This document shows, piece by piece, positions 7,844 to 16,453 of a DNA stretch of 43,009 nt. The number at the start of each line of letters is the position of its first letter. The first letter of the stretch is position 1. The notes under the pieces are model-generated. The model had not been told where the DNA came from, ran no database searches, and was given only the letters and a program-made list of their open reading frames with translations. The translations under genes and the position numbers were made by a program. Source of the DNA: Candidatus Zixiibacteriota bacterium (lineage in GTDB: Bacteria; Zixibacteria; MSB-5A5; GN15; JAAZOE01); contig DAOUTW010000035.1 in the NCBI GenBank assembly GCA_030668485.1, positions 1 through 43,009 of the forward strand, given 5' to 3'.

Positions 7844-8851
7844 ATGGAAAAAAGATATCAGGTCTTCGTAAGTTCCACATATGGAGATCTTAAAATTGAG
7901 CGTCAACGGGTTATTCAGGCCCTTCTTGCTTTTAATTGTATTCCTGTCGGTATGGAATTTTTTCCTGCTGCAGACGATTCGACATGGGACGTAATTCAAC
8001 GAGTAATTGAAGAATGTGACTATTATATTGTCATTGTAGCAGGTAAATATGGATCGGTTACGCCCGAAGGAATAAGCTATACCGAAAAAGAATATAAATA
8101 TGCCGTTGAAAAGGGAATTCCAGTTTGCGCCTTTCTCCATTCTGAGCCAGATGAAATTCCGGCAGGCAAGACGGAATTAGGTGAAGATAGTAGAGTAAAA
8201 CTTGAAGAATTCCGCAATCTTTGCAGACAAAAAATGTGTAAATCATGGACGACGGCAGATGAGGTGGCAGGTAACGTTGTCATGAGCCTTATCCAACTTA
8301 CGAAAACTCGTCCTGCTGTTGGGTGGGTTCGCGCCGATCAAATCGCTGACGAGACTGCAACTAAAGAAATTTTGCAATTGCGTGATCTCACTGATAAATT
8401 GAAGAAGAAGCTGGCGCGTCTCGATGCTTCACCTCCTGAGAATATAGCGGATTTGTCGCAAGGTGAAGACAGGTTTGGAATAGAATTTACATATTCAGGG
8501 GACGATTTTTTTGATATTGTAAACTTTCTGGAGTTTACATGGAATGATATATTTTCAACAATCGCGCCGACTATGCTTAAAGAATCTCCAGAATATATAT
8601 TAAAACGTACTCTTGAAGATTTCATCAAATGGAATGCCAGGGATGATATTATGGCACAACATCATAGCGAGCCAACTGAAATAAATATTCGTAATGATAC
8701 TTTCCTGACCATTATAATACAACTTCGCGCTTTGGGACTAATAGACAAAAGTGGAACACAAAAAAGTCTTAAAGATACCGTAAATTATTGGCAACTTACT
8801 CCACATGGGGATTCATTAATGACGAAAATTATGGCAGTTAAGAAATCATAA
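7844..8851 (+). CDS. DUF4062-domain protein (putative defence/stress effector)
   Basis: 335 residues. The N-terminal 90-100 residues are a DUF4062 domain: QVFVSSTYGDLKIERQ, GMEFFPAADDSTWD, CDYYIVIVAGKYGS and SYTEKEYKYA. This is a TIR/nucleoside-deoxyribosyltransferase-like fold often found at the front of defence and signalling NTPases. Here it is followed by a coiled-coil linker (about 175-195) and a C-terminal domain (about 205-335) that I cannot assign, ending with a winged-helix-like LTPHGDSLMTKI. AT-rich codon use unlike its neighbours suggests recent gain. A ribosome site AAGGGG is 10 nt upstream. It is a single-gene unit beside tRNA-Gly. The enzymatic activity is not known. Confidence 0.85.
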   Translation: MEKRYQVFVSSTYGDLKIERQRVIQALLAFNCIPVGMEFFPAADDSTWDVIQRVIEECDYYIVIVAGKYGSVTPEGISYTEKEYKYAVEKGIPVCAFLHSEPDEIPAGKTELGEDSRVKLEEFRNLCRQKMCKSWTTADEVAGNVVMSLIQLTKTRPAVGWVRADQIADETATKEILQLRDLTDKLKKKLARLDASPPENIADLSQGEDRFGIEFTYSGDDFFDIVNFLEFTWNDIFSTIAPTMLKESPEYILKRTLEDFIKWNARDDIMAQHHSEPTEINIRNDTFLTIIIQLRALGLIDKSGTQKSLKDTVNYWQLTPHGDSLMTKIMAVKKS

Positions 8852-9061
8852 GAAACTGTCAAAACCACAGGGGTTTCAACATACGCAACCGGGAGGCGAG
8901 ACAATCAGGCGGGCGATGGTTCTTGAGGCACAAAATCAGCCGTTGGTGCACGAGACGTACCCAACCACAAATTTGAACCCACCCGAGAAAACTCGGGTGG
9001 TCCACCGAAAATAGTTGTTTAAAGCCTGTCCAATCAATGATTCTATGTGAAAGCCGGACAG
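8852..9061. repeat. Intergenic repeat remnant with perfect hairpin
   Basis: A 210-bp gap between convergent genes. It holds a perfect 9-bp hairpin CCACCCGAG-AAAA-CTCGGGTGG at 8979-9000 without a T-tract. The 14-mer CGTTGGTGCACGAG at about 8941 recurs near 23029, which points to dispersed repeat debris rather than a terminator. Confidence 0.5.
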
Positions 9062-10489
9062 CTAAGGGCAATATGGGCCGGGGCCGCCCTTGAAGATGTA
9101 GTTGATCAGATAGACCGCTTCTCCGATATCAAGTGAGCCGTCGCAATTGGTATCCATAGCCACCAGTTGCCATGGTTCAGGGACATCCCAGCCAAAGACG
9201 ATTCTGATAATGGCCACCACATCGCCGACATTAATCTGCCCGTCGCCATTGACATCCCCACGACTGATTATGGACAGATTCACTTTTTCAGCTTCAAAAC
9301 CCGCCGATGATGCTGACACCAGGATGGGTGGATCACCGGTATACGTTATATCCACCACATCGGTGGCGGAAGTACCGATATATTCGTTATCGAAATCGTA
9401 TATTAGAATTCGCAAGGTATCGTCGAGCAAGTCATAAGCAGCTATCATGCCTGCCAAATCTTCGGACAAGGTTACTTGATAATCAGTCAGATTGGGGGCC
9501 AAATATGTTAGATATATTGCGCCTACTTCATTTTCGGCTGTGGAATATATCGAAATCGATTCGTCGGATTGCGAGACAATCAGCTGTTCCTGAAAGGTCG
9601 GACCGATGGGATCGTCGGGATTTATCCTGCCAATTATAACGCCGATGAAGAATTCATAATCTTCCACCGTAAAAGGAATACCGTCGCCATTGGCGTCGGT
9701 GGCCGCCATCTGGATTTCAGGATCGATTCCAAACCTTTCCTCGCCATAAATCAGGGCATTGGTGAACAACACCACGTCGGCTATTTCGAATGGATAACTA
9801 TTCATGTTGACATCACCCACATGGAATTCACCTTCGCTAACCTGCATATCCAGATGCTCGCCATTGAGTCCGGTTCCGCAGATCTGATTTAGAATCGGCG
9901 AAGGGCCGTCATAAGATATTTCAAGAAAATTGGTCCGGCTGTCATCGCTTTGAATAGAATGGAGACCGGAGACGATCAGGATCAGGTTAGCTCCGGAATA
10001 GTCATACTGAATGGATATTTCATCATAGCCGGGATATACCGTCACTTCATTTAATGATGCTTCAATCATATAATAATGAAGCACCATCCGGTCACCCTGG
10101 TCGGCCTCCAGAGCCAAACCAAGCCTTAATGAGGATTCATACTGGTACTCTCTGAATCCGACCGAGATAGTATCTGCCGGCGGAACCTGGGGATCGCTGT
10201 CACCACTCAGAATTTTAAGCATGAATATAAAGTCGGCCACCGAGAGCGCCATTCCATCCATATTAGCATCGGTGGCGGCAATCTGAGCTTCGAGGTCAAT
10301 ATTAAACACGGCCAGTCCCAGGGCAAAATAGTCCGCGAATATGGCGACATCGTCAAGTTCAAAGGGGGTACCGTTGAGATTGATGTCGCCCGGGATGACT
10401 GGCTCAGCCGAGGCCTGGGCGCTGAAGATGAAAATAATCGTGACCAGTAGCGGCAATAGGCATAAGGTACGGGATTTTATGTTTCGCAT
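9062..10489 (-). CDS. Secreted protein with alternating dockerin and cohesin-like segments
   Basis: 475 residues with a signal peptide (about 1-28). Three dockerin-like calcium repeat pairs are seen: about 34-92 (GDINLNGTPFELDD, DANMDG), about 220-285 (GDVNMNSYPFEIAD, DANGDG) and the C-terminal pair (GDVNGDGQINVGD, DTNCDGSLDIGEAVYLINYI). Between them are two beta-rich segments ending in ISYDGPSPIL and ITYTGDPPIL, which look like cohesin-type or Ig-like folds. The ATG at 10489 is chosen: it lies after GGAGGG, while an earlier GTG forms part of that ribosome site. Probably cell-surface, of unknown function. The cohesin assignment is tentative; the dockerin repeats are clear. Confidence 0.82.
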   Translation of the reverse strand: MRNIKSRTLCLLPLLVTIIFIFSAQASAEPVIPGDINLNGTPFELDDVAIFADYFALGLAVFNIDLEAQIAATDANMDGMALSVADFIFMLKILSGDSDPQVPPADTISVGFREYQYESSLRLGLALEADQGDRMVLHYYMIEASLNEVTVYPGYDEISIQYDYSGANLILIVSGLHSIQSDDSRTNFLEISYDGPSPILNQICGTGLNGEHLDMQVSEGEFHVGDVNMNSYPFEIADVVLFTNALIYGEERFGIDPEIQMAATDANGDGIPFTVEDYEFFIGVIIGRINPDDPIGPTFQEQLIVSQSDESISIYSTAENEVGAIYLTYLAPNLTDYQVTLSEDLAGMIAAYDLLDDTLRILIYDFDNEYIGTSATDVVDITYTGDPPILVSASSAGFEAEKVNLSIISRGDVNGDGQINVGDVVAIIRIVFGWDVPEPWQLVAMDTNCDGSLDIGEAVYLINYIFKGGPGPYCP

Positions 10490-10909
10490 AGTGCTACCCT
10501 CCACTAATAAATTATAGAACAGTTAAATCCCGTAGCGATATAATCGAGGCTGTACTCCTTACGGAAGACAATCGTGAGTTTCTTTATTATTTCCCGCATC
10601 TTAAAGATACGTTTTTGCGCGCTTTTGTCAACGAGAAAAGTAGAAACGGAGGTATCGTCACAGCCTGCGTGTACCCCACCGGAACGGTGGGCGAAGTGAT
10701 TTTTGCCTGAGGAGATAGTGTTCAATTACTTGATACGATCATGCTTGTCGTTCAATTCAACTATTTCAGGATGTCCCAATAAACCTACTATTCTGGTGGG
10801 GTACAAAATGATTGAATAATCGGCCGATGTGGACATCGGGTGTTCACGAAGAATCCCACCCGCCGTCCGACTTCTCGGCCTCTGGGCGGGGTACTCATCA
10901 CACGTGGAT
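10490..10909. other. Repeat-derived intergenic region
   Basis: 420 bp without a convincing gene. An 11-bp inverted pair TGTACCCCACC (10670-10680) and GGTGGGGTACA (10795-10805) encloses 114 bp. A 14-mer GGGCGGGGTACTCA at about 10884 recurs near 33485. A 73-codon minus-strand frame here (10504-10725) has no motif and is rejected. Confidence 0.5.
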
Positions 10910-11473
10910 CTATTCGATTGAATCGACTGTGGCAGTGTCGCTCTCCTTTTGCCTGTCTAAAGCTTCTTGAAAATTACGACGCATCAATCTGATATGCGGC
11001 AGAAAATTTTTGATCTCAAAACAGGGCAAACGATAACTTTCGTTTATAGAAGTATCCCCGCAGGCCTCTTCGGCAAGATTCAGGTAGACAATGGCGGAAT
11101 CCACAACATTTAATTCTCTGTATAAACTCGCAAGAAGGACACACAGTTCAGGAACCGATCCGAATCGGGAGTGCGCCTCCAATAAGAGTTCTAAAATATG
11201 GTGACATTTCAATCTCGCATTAATGGGACTAAATGGGGAGTGAGACAGCATCTCGGCCTCTTTAATATAATTAGACACTCCCCACTGTGACCGCCTTCCA
11301 TAGTCTTTTCCCGCATCCGGCAACGCTTCAGGTGCGGCGCTTATAGAATCATCGCATGTTTCTCCGACATCCTGTTTATCACTATTATTCTGTGGTGTTC
11401 CTTCAATAGTACAAAATATAATCAGGACAAATGTTAGTATAATGTTTTTACGGAAATGGTAAGACACCGGCAA
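10910..11473 (-). CDS. Exported protein of unknown function
   Basis: About 187 residues with a signal peptide (FRKNIILTFVLIIFCTIEG). The mature part is helical, with an alternation of small and large residues at about 85-140 (LELLLEAHSRFGSVPELCVLLASLYRE-like, split here by composition) that resembles one or two TPR-type helix pairs; four Cys are scattered through it. I do not recognise a family. An ideal AGGAGGTGAT ribosome site precedes a TTG (11473) and, 6 nt on, a GTG (11467); either could start translation. It is 69 bp from tatC on the same strand and could be cotranscribed with it. Confidence 0.6.
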   Translation of the reverse strand: MPVSYHFRKNIILTFVLIIFCTIEGTPQNNSDKQDVGETCDDSISAAPEALPDAGKDYGRRSQWGVSNYIKEAEMLSHSPFSPINARLKCHHILELLLEAHSRFGSVPELCVLLASLYRELNVVDSAIVYLNLAEEACGDTSINESYRLPCFEIKNFLPHIRLMRRNFQEALDRQKESDTATVDSIE

Positions 11474-11542
11474 ATCACCTCCTCTATATTATGACGAAAT
11501 CCGCCTGCTGTATAACTAATGTCAATTACGATACATCTGGCG

Positions 11543-12292
11543 CTATACGCTCTCGTCATCCATTTTCCAGCGGTCATCGGCCTTTTTACCGGTGAAGCGG
11601 ACTACGAGAATCGAAATCTCATACAGCAAATATAACGGCCCGGCCAGGAGAACCTGGCTGATGACATCGGGCGGAGTCAGCACCGAACCGAGGATCAGGA
11701 TGCCAATAACGGCATAACGGCGGCCTTTGCCGAGCATTTTATGATTGATGACACCCATGCGGCCGAGAATAAACGAAGCCACAGGCAATTCGAACACCAG
11801 CCCGAAAGCCAGCACCATCATTCCGGCAAAACTGATATAATCCCCGATCATTATCATCGGCTGCATATTTTCGGTGGCGAAACCGAGCAGAAAACGAATC
11901 GCCAGCGGGATGACGTAGAAAAAGCAAAAACCGCCGCCGATGAGAAAGAAGATCGTCGACGACAGGACGACCGGGATGACGATTTTGATTTCGCTTTTAA
12001 ACAATCCCGGCCCGATGAACATCCAGATCTGGTAAAAAAGGACAGGGACAGCAACGACCGCTCCGGCGAAAATCGATATTTTGAGCCGCACCATAAACGC
12101 CTCGGCGGGGGCTTTGAAATAGACCCCCACATCCTGCAACGGTTCGGAGACGATATTGACCAGGTAGTCGGAAAAGAAATAGGCTCCAATAGCAAAGACG
12201 AACACGGCGATCAACGCCTTGATAATCCGCTTCCGGAGTTCCTCGAGATGGTCGAGGAAGGTCAATTCTTTTTCAGGCAGTTCTTTCGGCAT
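11543..12292 (-). CDS. tatC: Sec-independent protein translocase TatC
   Basis: 249 residues and six membrane helices. The family signature is present: N-terminal FLDHLEELRKRI, then P-rich loops (FKAPAEAFMVRLKIS), FYQIWMFIGPGL, FEIPV-type FELPVASF and the VLTPPD motif. TatC binds the twin-arginine signal of folded proteins at the inner membrane and recruits TatA. The ATG at 12292 starts at the family's usual point; a longer in-frame extension upstream has no similarity and is excluded. No tatA/tatB is adjacent. NapH-like and other redox proteins elsewhere in the genome could be clients, but nothing in the window shows a twin-arginine signal clearly. Confidence 0.97.
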   Translation of the reverse strand: MPKELPEKELTFLDHLEELRKRIIKALIAVFVFAIGAYFFSDYLVNIVSEPLQDVGVYFKAPAEAFMVRLKISIFAGAVVAVPVLFYQIWMFIGPGLFKSEIKIVIPVVLSSTIFFLIGGGFCFFYVIPLAIRFLLGFATENMQPMIMIGDYISFAGMMVLAFGLVFELPVASFILGRMGVINHKMLGKGRRYAVIGILILGSVLTPPDVISQVLLAGPLYLLYEISILVVRFTGKKADDRWKMDDESV

Positions 12293-12610
12293 CTCAGGAT
12301 GATAAATATGAAGTTTGGGGACAAATGTCAATATAAGAGATTGCGGAACCTGACATGGTAGAGCCAGCCCCTCCCTCTCTTTTGGGCTTGCATCTTCCCT
12401 AAAAAGCAGTATAATATTAATGCTGGTTATAAACGGTATTGAATTCCATGCGAAACGCATTGTAGCCGGCATCATTGCTCTATCAGTCAATTTTCATCAA
12501 TAGGTTTTGTTCGGGAGATTCAGGCCCAAAAAGGGCCGGACAATTTTAATCATCGGTTTACAACACCAATGGTTTATTAAGCAGTTCAATCAATGGCAAG
12601 GAGGTTTGCG
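12293..12610. other. Divergent intergenic region
   Basis: 318 bp between tatC (minus) and the von Willebrand A gene (plus). Contains a short perfect hairpin GGCCC-AAAAA-GGGCC (12523-12537) without a T-tract, which would lie in the leader of the plus-strand gene. No convincing -10/-35 pair was found. Confidence 0.45.
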
Positions 12611-13750
12611 ATGCGAAAATATAACGCATCCTGTTTTGGGGGATTAGTTCTGATTGTAATGGCCATATCTATTTTGTTGCCGTCAATTGCATCGGCGGTG
12701 GATTATAAGTTTTTCTTAATCGATCGCACGGGATCGATGTCGATGTCACGAGAAAATGGAGAAACCCGGTTTGAGGCGGCCATCGCGGCGGCCAAACAGG
12801 ATATCGGTATGATGGTACTTAATGGCAATGTCGTGTATATGGCCGCCTTCAATGCACAGGAAGGATACCAAATGATTGAATACCAATATGAAATCACCGA
12901 TCTTGATGCCGATCGGGCCTACCTGATTTCGGTTTTGGATGGGATACCGGCTCCGGTAGGATTGACGCCATTGGCCGATGCGTTGTGTGAATCGGCTACG
13001 ATATTGGAATACTGGCCAACCGGAGGCCGTTATCTGTTTACCTATACCGATGGTGGTGAAAACAACAGCGCGGGTACTTATGGCCTCTGCGCCGACTGTA
13101 ATGATGATATTCCTGACGGATGGATGGGCGGTGACCCCAGTGTGTGGAATCCGACTTGCGCCCCATATGATATGGTGAATTTCCCCTGTACCGATTGGCA
13201 AATATGCATGAAGGACTGTATCGAGGGTGGCGCGTCAGTATTAATGGTGAACTATTTCGGGATGACCTATCGAGATGGCGAATACATTAATTTGAACCCC
13301 GCTATGGATAAAACCGGCAATGAGGATGTATCCCGGAATCCCAATTCCGATTTTGATTTCCTGCAATTTATCTGCGATTCTACCGGTGGTGAATTCGAGT
13401 TTATACCCGACGACATTGCCACGCAGGACGACATCGACGGCGACGGTATCGCGGATCAAATGGATAATTGTCGCATTATATTTAATCCCGAGCAGGAGGA
13501 TGCCGACTTTGACGGCATAGGTGATGCCTGCGACGCCGTTTGCGGCGACGCCAACGGCGACGGCGGTGTGAATGTGGGTGATGCCGTTTATGTCATACAA
13601 TATGTCTTCAGCGGAGGACCTCCGCCCGATCCGGAATGCAGCGGCGACGCCAATGGTGATGGCAGTACCAATATCGGGGATGGAGTATATGTTATCAGCT
13701 ATATATTCAAAGGCGGCCCGGCGCCGGTGCTCGATTGCTGCATACAATAA
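12611..13750 (+). CDS. Secreted von Willebrand A protein with type-3 repeat and dockerin
   Basis: 379 residues: signal peptide (1-29), a VWA domain (about 30-230) with MIDAS motif DRTGSMS (D38, T40, S42) and the later TPLADAL and YTDGGEN strands, a thrombospondin type-3-like calcium repeat ([12 protein letters not shown]...[12 protein letters not shown]) and a C-terminal dockerin pair ([40 protein letters not shown]). The VWA domain usually binds protein partners through a metal. The start is the second ATG, 6 nt after AAGGAGG; the first ATG forms part of that region. The dockerin and everything after it are repeated 2.5 kb downstream. Confidence 0.88.
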   Translation: MRKYNASCFGGLVLIVMAISILLPSIASAVDYKFFLIDRTGSMSMSRENGETRFEAAIAAAKQDIGMMVLNGNVVYMAAFNAQEGYQMIEYQYEITDLDADRAYLISVLDGIPAPVGLTPLADALCESATILEYWPTGGRYLFTYTDGGENNSAGTYGLCADCNDDIPDGWMGGDPSVWNPTCAPYDMVNFPCTDWQICMKDCIEGGASVLMVNYFGMTYRDGEYINLNPAMDKTGNEDVSRNPNSDFDFLQFICDSTGGEFEFIPDDIATQDDIDGDGIADQMDNCRIIFNPEQEDADFDGIGDACDAVCGDANGDGGVNVGDAVYVIQYVFSGGPPPDPECSGDANGDGSTNIGDGVYVISYIFKGGPAPVLDCCIQ

Positions 13751-13810
13751 TTGCAATGGTCAATTGAGGCAGGCACCCGCCTTACTCTTGGCAGCCTTCA
13801 TTTATAATTC

Positions 13811-13845
13811 AGCCCGTCCGCATCTGCGGACGGGCTTGAATTTTA
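13811..13845. terminator. Terminator after the VWA-dockerin gene
   Basis: An 11-bp stem AGCCCGTCCGC/GCGGACGGGCT with loop ATCT, then TGAATTTT. It is identical in stem to the copy at 16299-16324. Confidence 0.75.
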
Positions 13846-13863
13846 ATCTCATTGAAATAGAAT

Positions 13864-13965
13864 TTAGAACTGGGTGACGCAGATCGGTTTTTTGTCGGCG
13901 GTGAATATTTTTGTGACTGTATCGAGATAGGCCGGATCGGATATTTCAGCCTGGCCGTATTCGTA
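13864..13965 (-). pseudogene. 3' fragment of the Eis-like acetyltransferase gene
   Basis: 102 bp equal to the last 33 codons plus stop of the gene at 16352-17602, still in frame and ending ICVTQF. It has no start and stops matching at 13965. It is a by-product of the 425-bp duplication. The next bases (13967-13979) match 13 nt of nrdR at 18000-18012. The remainder to 14096 is AT-rich promoter-type DNA. Confidence 0.92.
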
Positions 13966-14096
13966 GGTCGTATATCGCTTAAACAATAGTTAATTTGACT
14001 ACTATTATTACATATTGCCTTGACAAATAGGCTATAATAAATATCTTAACATTAAGACTACTTCCTGGAATCATCTCTGCGAAATGGGAGGGTACT

Positions 14097-16238
14097 ATGT
14101 CCGCCAGAATCTTTTTCCTATTATCCTTTATCTTGGTGCTTTTTGTATTTTCGCCTTATTGTGAATCGGGTTCTCCCATGGCTTCTTATATTGTTCGAGG
14201 CTTCGATGAGGCCGACGCTATCAATGTCGAAATTGATATTTCCCTCGAAAGTACCTGCCTTTGGACACAAATGACTCATGTTGAGGTTTCCGGAACATAT
14301 GCATATTGTGTTGTTGCTTACGGATTGATAATTCTCGATATCAGCAATACCGAGGCTCCTGAATTTGTGGGTCGAAGTTATATTCCGGGGGCGTTCGATG
14401 TAGCCATAGAGGGCGACTACGCATATATAACCTGCGGCAATGAACGGGTTCTCGATTCAGAGAATACAGGTCTCAGGATAGTCGATATATCCGACCCGTA
14501 CAACCCTGTCCTTATGAGTGAATATCGTGCCGTATATCGATCAAGGGGTATCGATATCCAGGGAGACTATGCCTTTGTGGCCAACGAGACCGACGGCCTC
14601 CTGATTATTGATATTTCGGATCGTTCGTCGCCTGTTCTTGCCGGGCAATGCCCTACTGAGTCTTTTTGTATGGATGTCGTAGTCAGGGGCGATTACGCCT
14701 ATATTGCGAATTATTTCGGGGTGATGATTGTCGATATCAGTGATGTTTCCAACCCTTTCATGACTGATAGCAGGCCTATTTCAGATTATGATCCGGCCAA
14801 GCGACTTGATCTGGATGGCGATTATATATTCGTCGCCAACGATTATTCCGGACTGACCATTTTTAATATCTCCGATCCATATAACATTCTGCCGGCAGGG
14901 ATATATAACGTCACCGGGAGTGTCAGGGATGTTGCTATATCGAATTCAACGGCCTTTATAACGCTTCGCGACAGTACCTTGATGATGGTCGACATATCCA
15001 ATGCTTACTCGCCGGTTCTTCTCGGCTGGTATGATTCAAGCATGCCTTACCCGACTAATTCGGGTTTGGATGTTTCGGGCAACCATGCTTTTATCGCCGA
15101 CAGCAATATGCTGCGTATCATTGACATCACCAATTATACCGCCCCTGCCCCGGCCGGGTATTATGATCTCAAGGGCCCGCCCATGCATGTGACCGTCTCA
15201 GGGAACAATGCCTACATCGCCAACCGGAGCGGAATGAAGATTCTGGACATATCCGACCCTGCTCATCCATATGAAACCGGTTACTTCTGGACCCCTGACA
15301 AGGCTTTCGATATTGCAGTCGACGATACTATCGCCTATATCACCGACGCATTTTACGGTTTACGTATAGTCAACATCGCCGACCCCTCTTCGCCTGTCGA
15401 AATCTTGCAATACGACACTCCCGGTTTCGCATATTGTGTCGAGGTCTATGAGAATTGTGTTTATATAGGTGACGACGACAGCCTGAGGATTATCGAGGTT
15501 TCCGACCCTGCCGCTCCCAAGCGTCTGGCATCGCTATCGCTTCCGGGCACAACAAGAGATATAGCTTTCAAGGGGGACCATGCTTTCGTGGCTGATTATG
15601 ATGGGGGAATTCATGTCCTGGATATCTCAGATCCGGCGGAATGCGCACGGGTCACCGATTTCAATTTCGCAGGATACATATCCGATGTCTACATTTCAGG
15701 CGATTACTTATACGCCCTCGCGACAGTGACATACGGCATCAGGGATCTTCAGATCATTGATATTTCCACACCGTCGTCACCGGTTTTGAGGTCGGTTTTT
15801 CGATTCGATAATTCTCCGTTCAATATCGAGGTAATTGGCGATTACGCCTTTGTCGCCTGTTCGTTCGCAGGACTTTATGTACTAAATATTTCCAACCCCG
15901 ATATGCCTACTGTAGCTGGTACTCATTCTACTCCGGGGATTTCGCATAGTCTGGATGTGGTTGATAACCATATATACCTGGCCGATTATTATGGATTTAT
16001 GACTTTTTCTTTCGAATCGGATATAATCTGCGGCGACGCCAACGGCGATGGCGGTGTGAATGTGGGTGATGCCGTTTATGTCATACAATATGTCTTCAGC
16101 GGAGGACCTCCGCCCGATCCGGAATGCAGCGGCGACGCCAATGGTGATGGCAGTACCAATATCGGGGATGGAGTTTATGTTATCAGCTATATCTTCAAAG
16201 GCGGCCCGGCGCCGGTGCTCGATTGCTGCATACAATAA
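14097..16238 (+). CDS. Secreted LVIVD-repeat beta-propeller protein with dockerin
   Basis: 713 residues. Signal peptide (about 1-25), then about 14 repeats of 40-45 residues of LVIVD type, each with a core such as GDYAYIANYFGVMIVDISD followed by P-S-x-P; the repeats fill residues 60-640 and should make one or two beta-propellers. The C-terminal dockerin pair is identical in protein sequence to that of the VWA gene upstream. Likely an extracellular binding or scaffold protein. The start ATG has GGGAGGG 6-7 nt upstream. It shares its 3' end, terminator and downstream context with the upstream gene by duplication. Confidence 0.9.
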   Translation: MSARIFFLLSFILVLFVFSPYCESGSPMASYIVRGFDEADAINVEIDISLESTCLWTQMTHVEVSGTYAYCVVAYGLIILDISNTEAPEFVGRSYIPGAFDVAIEGDYAYITCGNERVLDSENTGLRIVDISDPYNPVLMSEYRAVYRSRGIDIQGDYAFVANETDGLLIIDISDRSSPVLAGQCPTESFCMDVVVRGDYAYIANYFGVMIVDISDVSNPFMTDSRPISDYDPAKRLDLDGDYIFVANDYSGLTIFNISDPYNILPAGIYNVTGSVRDVAISNSTAFITLRDSTLMMVDISNAYSPVLLGWYDSSMPYPTNSGLDVSGNHAFIADSNMLRIIDITNYTAPAPAGYYDLKGPPMHVTVSGNNAYIANRSGMKILDISDPAHPYETGYFWTPDKAFDIAVDDTIAYITDAFYGLRIVNIADPSSPVEILQYDTPGFAYCVEVYENCVYIGDDDSLRIIEVSDPAAPKRLASLSLPGTTRDIAFKGDHAFVADYDGGIHVLDISDPAECARVTDFNFAGYISDVYISGDYLYALATVTYGIRDLQIIDISTPSSPVLRSVFRFDNSPFNIEVIGDYAFVACSFAGLYVLNISNPDMPTVAGTHSTPGISHSLDVVDNHIYLADYYGFMTFSFESDIICGDANGDGGVNVGDAVYVIQYVFSGGPPPDPECSGDANGDGSTNIGDGVYVISYIFKGGPAPVLDCCIQ

Positions 16239-16453
16239 TTGCGATGGTCAATTGAGGCAGGCACCCGCCTTACTCTTGGCAGTCTTCATTTATAATTCAG
16301 CCCGTCCGCATCTGCGGACGGGCTTGAATTTTATTCTCATTGAAATAGAATTTAGAACTGTGTGACGCAGATCGGTTTTTTGTCGGCGGTGAATATTTTT
16401 GTGACTGTATCGAGATAGGCCGGATCGGATATTTCAGCCTGGCCGTATTCGTA
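16029..16453. repeat. 425-bp direct repeat, copy 2
   Basis: See copy 1 at 13541-13965. This copy is joined to the complete Eis-like gene and is therefore more likely the parental arrangement. Confidence 0.95.
16299..16333. terminator. Terminator between the LVIVD and Eis-like genes
   Basis: The same 11-bp stem as at 13811, followed on the plus strand by TGAATTTTATT. It lies between convergent stops and can serve both strands, weakly on the minus strand. Confidence 0.75.

Larger units (their letters stand above)
13541..13965. repeat. 425-bp direct repeat, copy 1 (dockerin-terminator-GNAT tail)
   Basis: Matches 16029-16453 without gaps at a constant offset of 2488 bp; I count 7 differences (about 98% identity). 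It contains the dockerin coding region of the VWA gene, the terminator and the last 33 codons of the Eis-like gene. The three differences inside the dockerin coding part are all synonymous. Confidence 0.95.

Noticed and set aside
10504-10725. 73-codon minus-strand frame upstream of the dockerin protein
   Set aside because: Lies in repeat-like DNA with an inverted repeat, no recognisable protein features.
11741-12361. Long plus-strand frame opposite tatC
   Set aside because: Antisense shadow of a clear six-helix TatC gene; low-complexity charged translation.
14020-14038. TTGACA and TATAAT before the LVIVD gene
   Set aside because: The two hexamers are only 7 nt apart, too close for one sigma-70 promoter; no better pairing was found.
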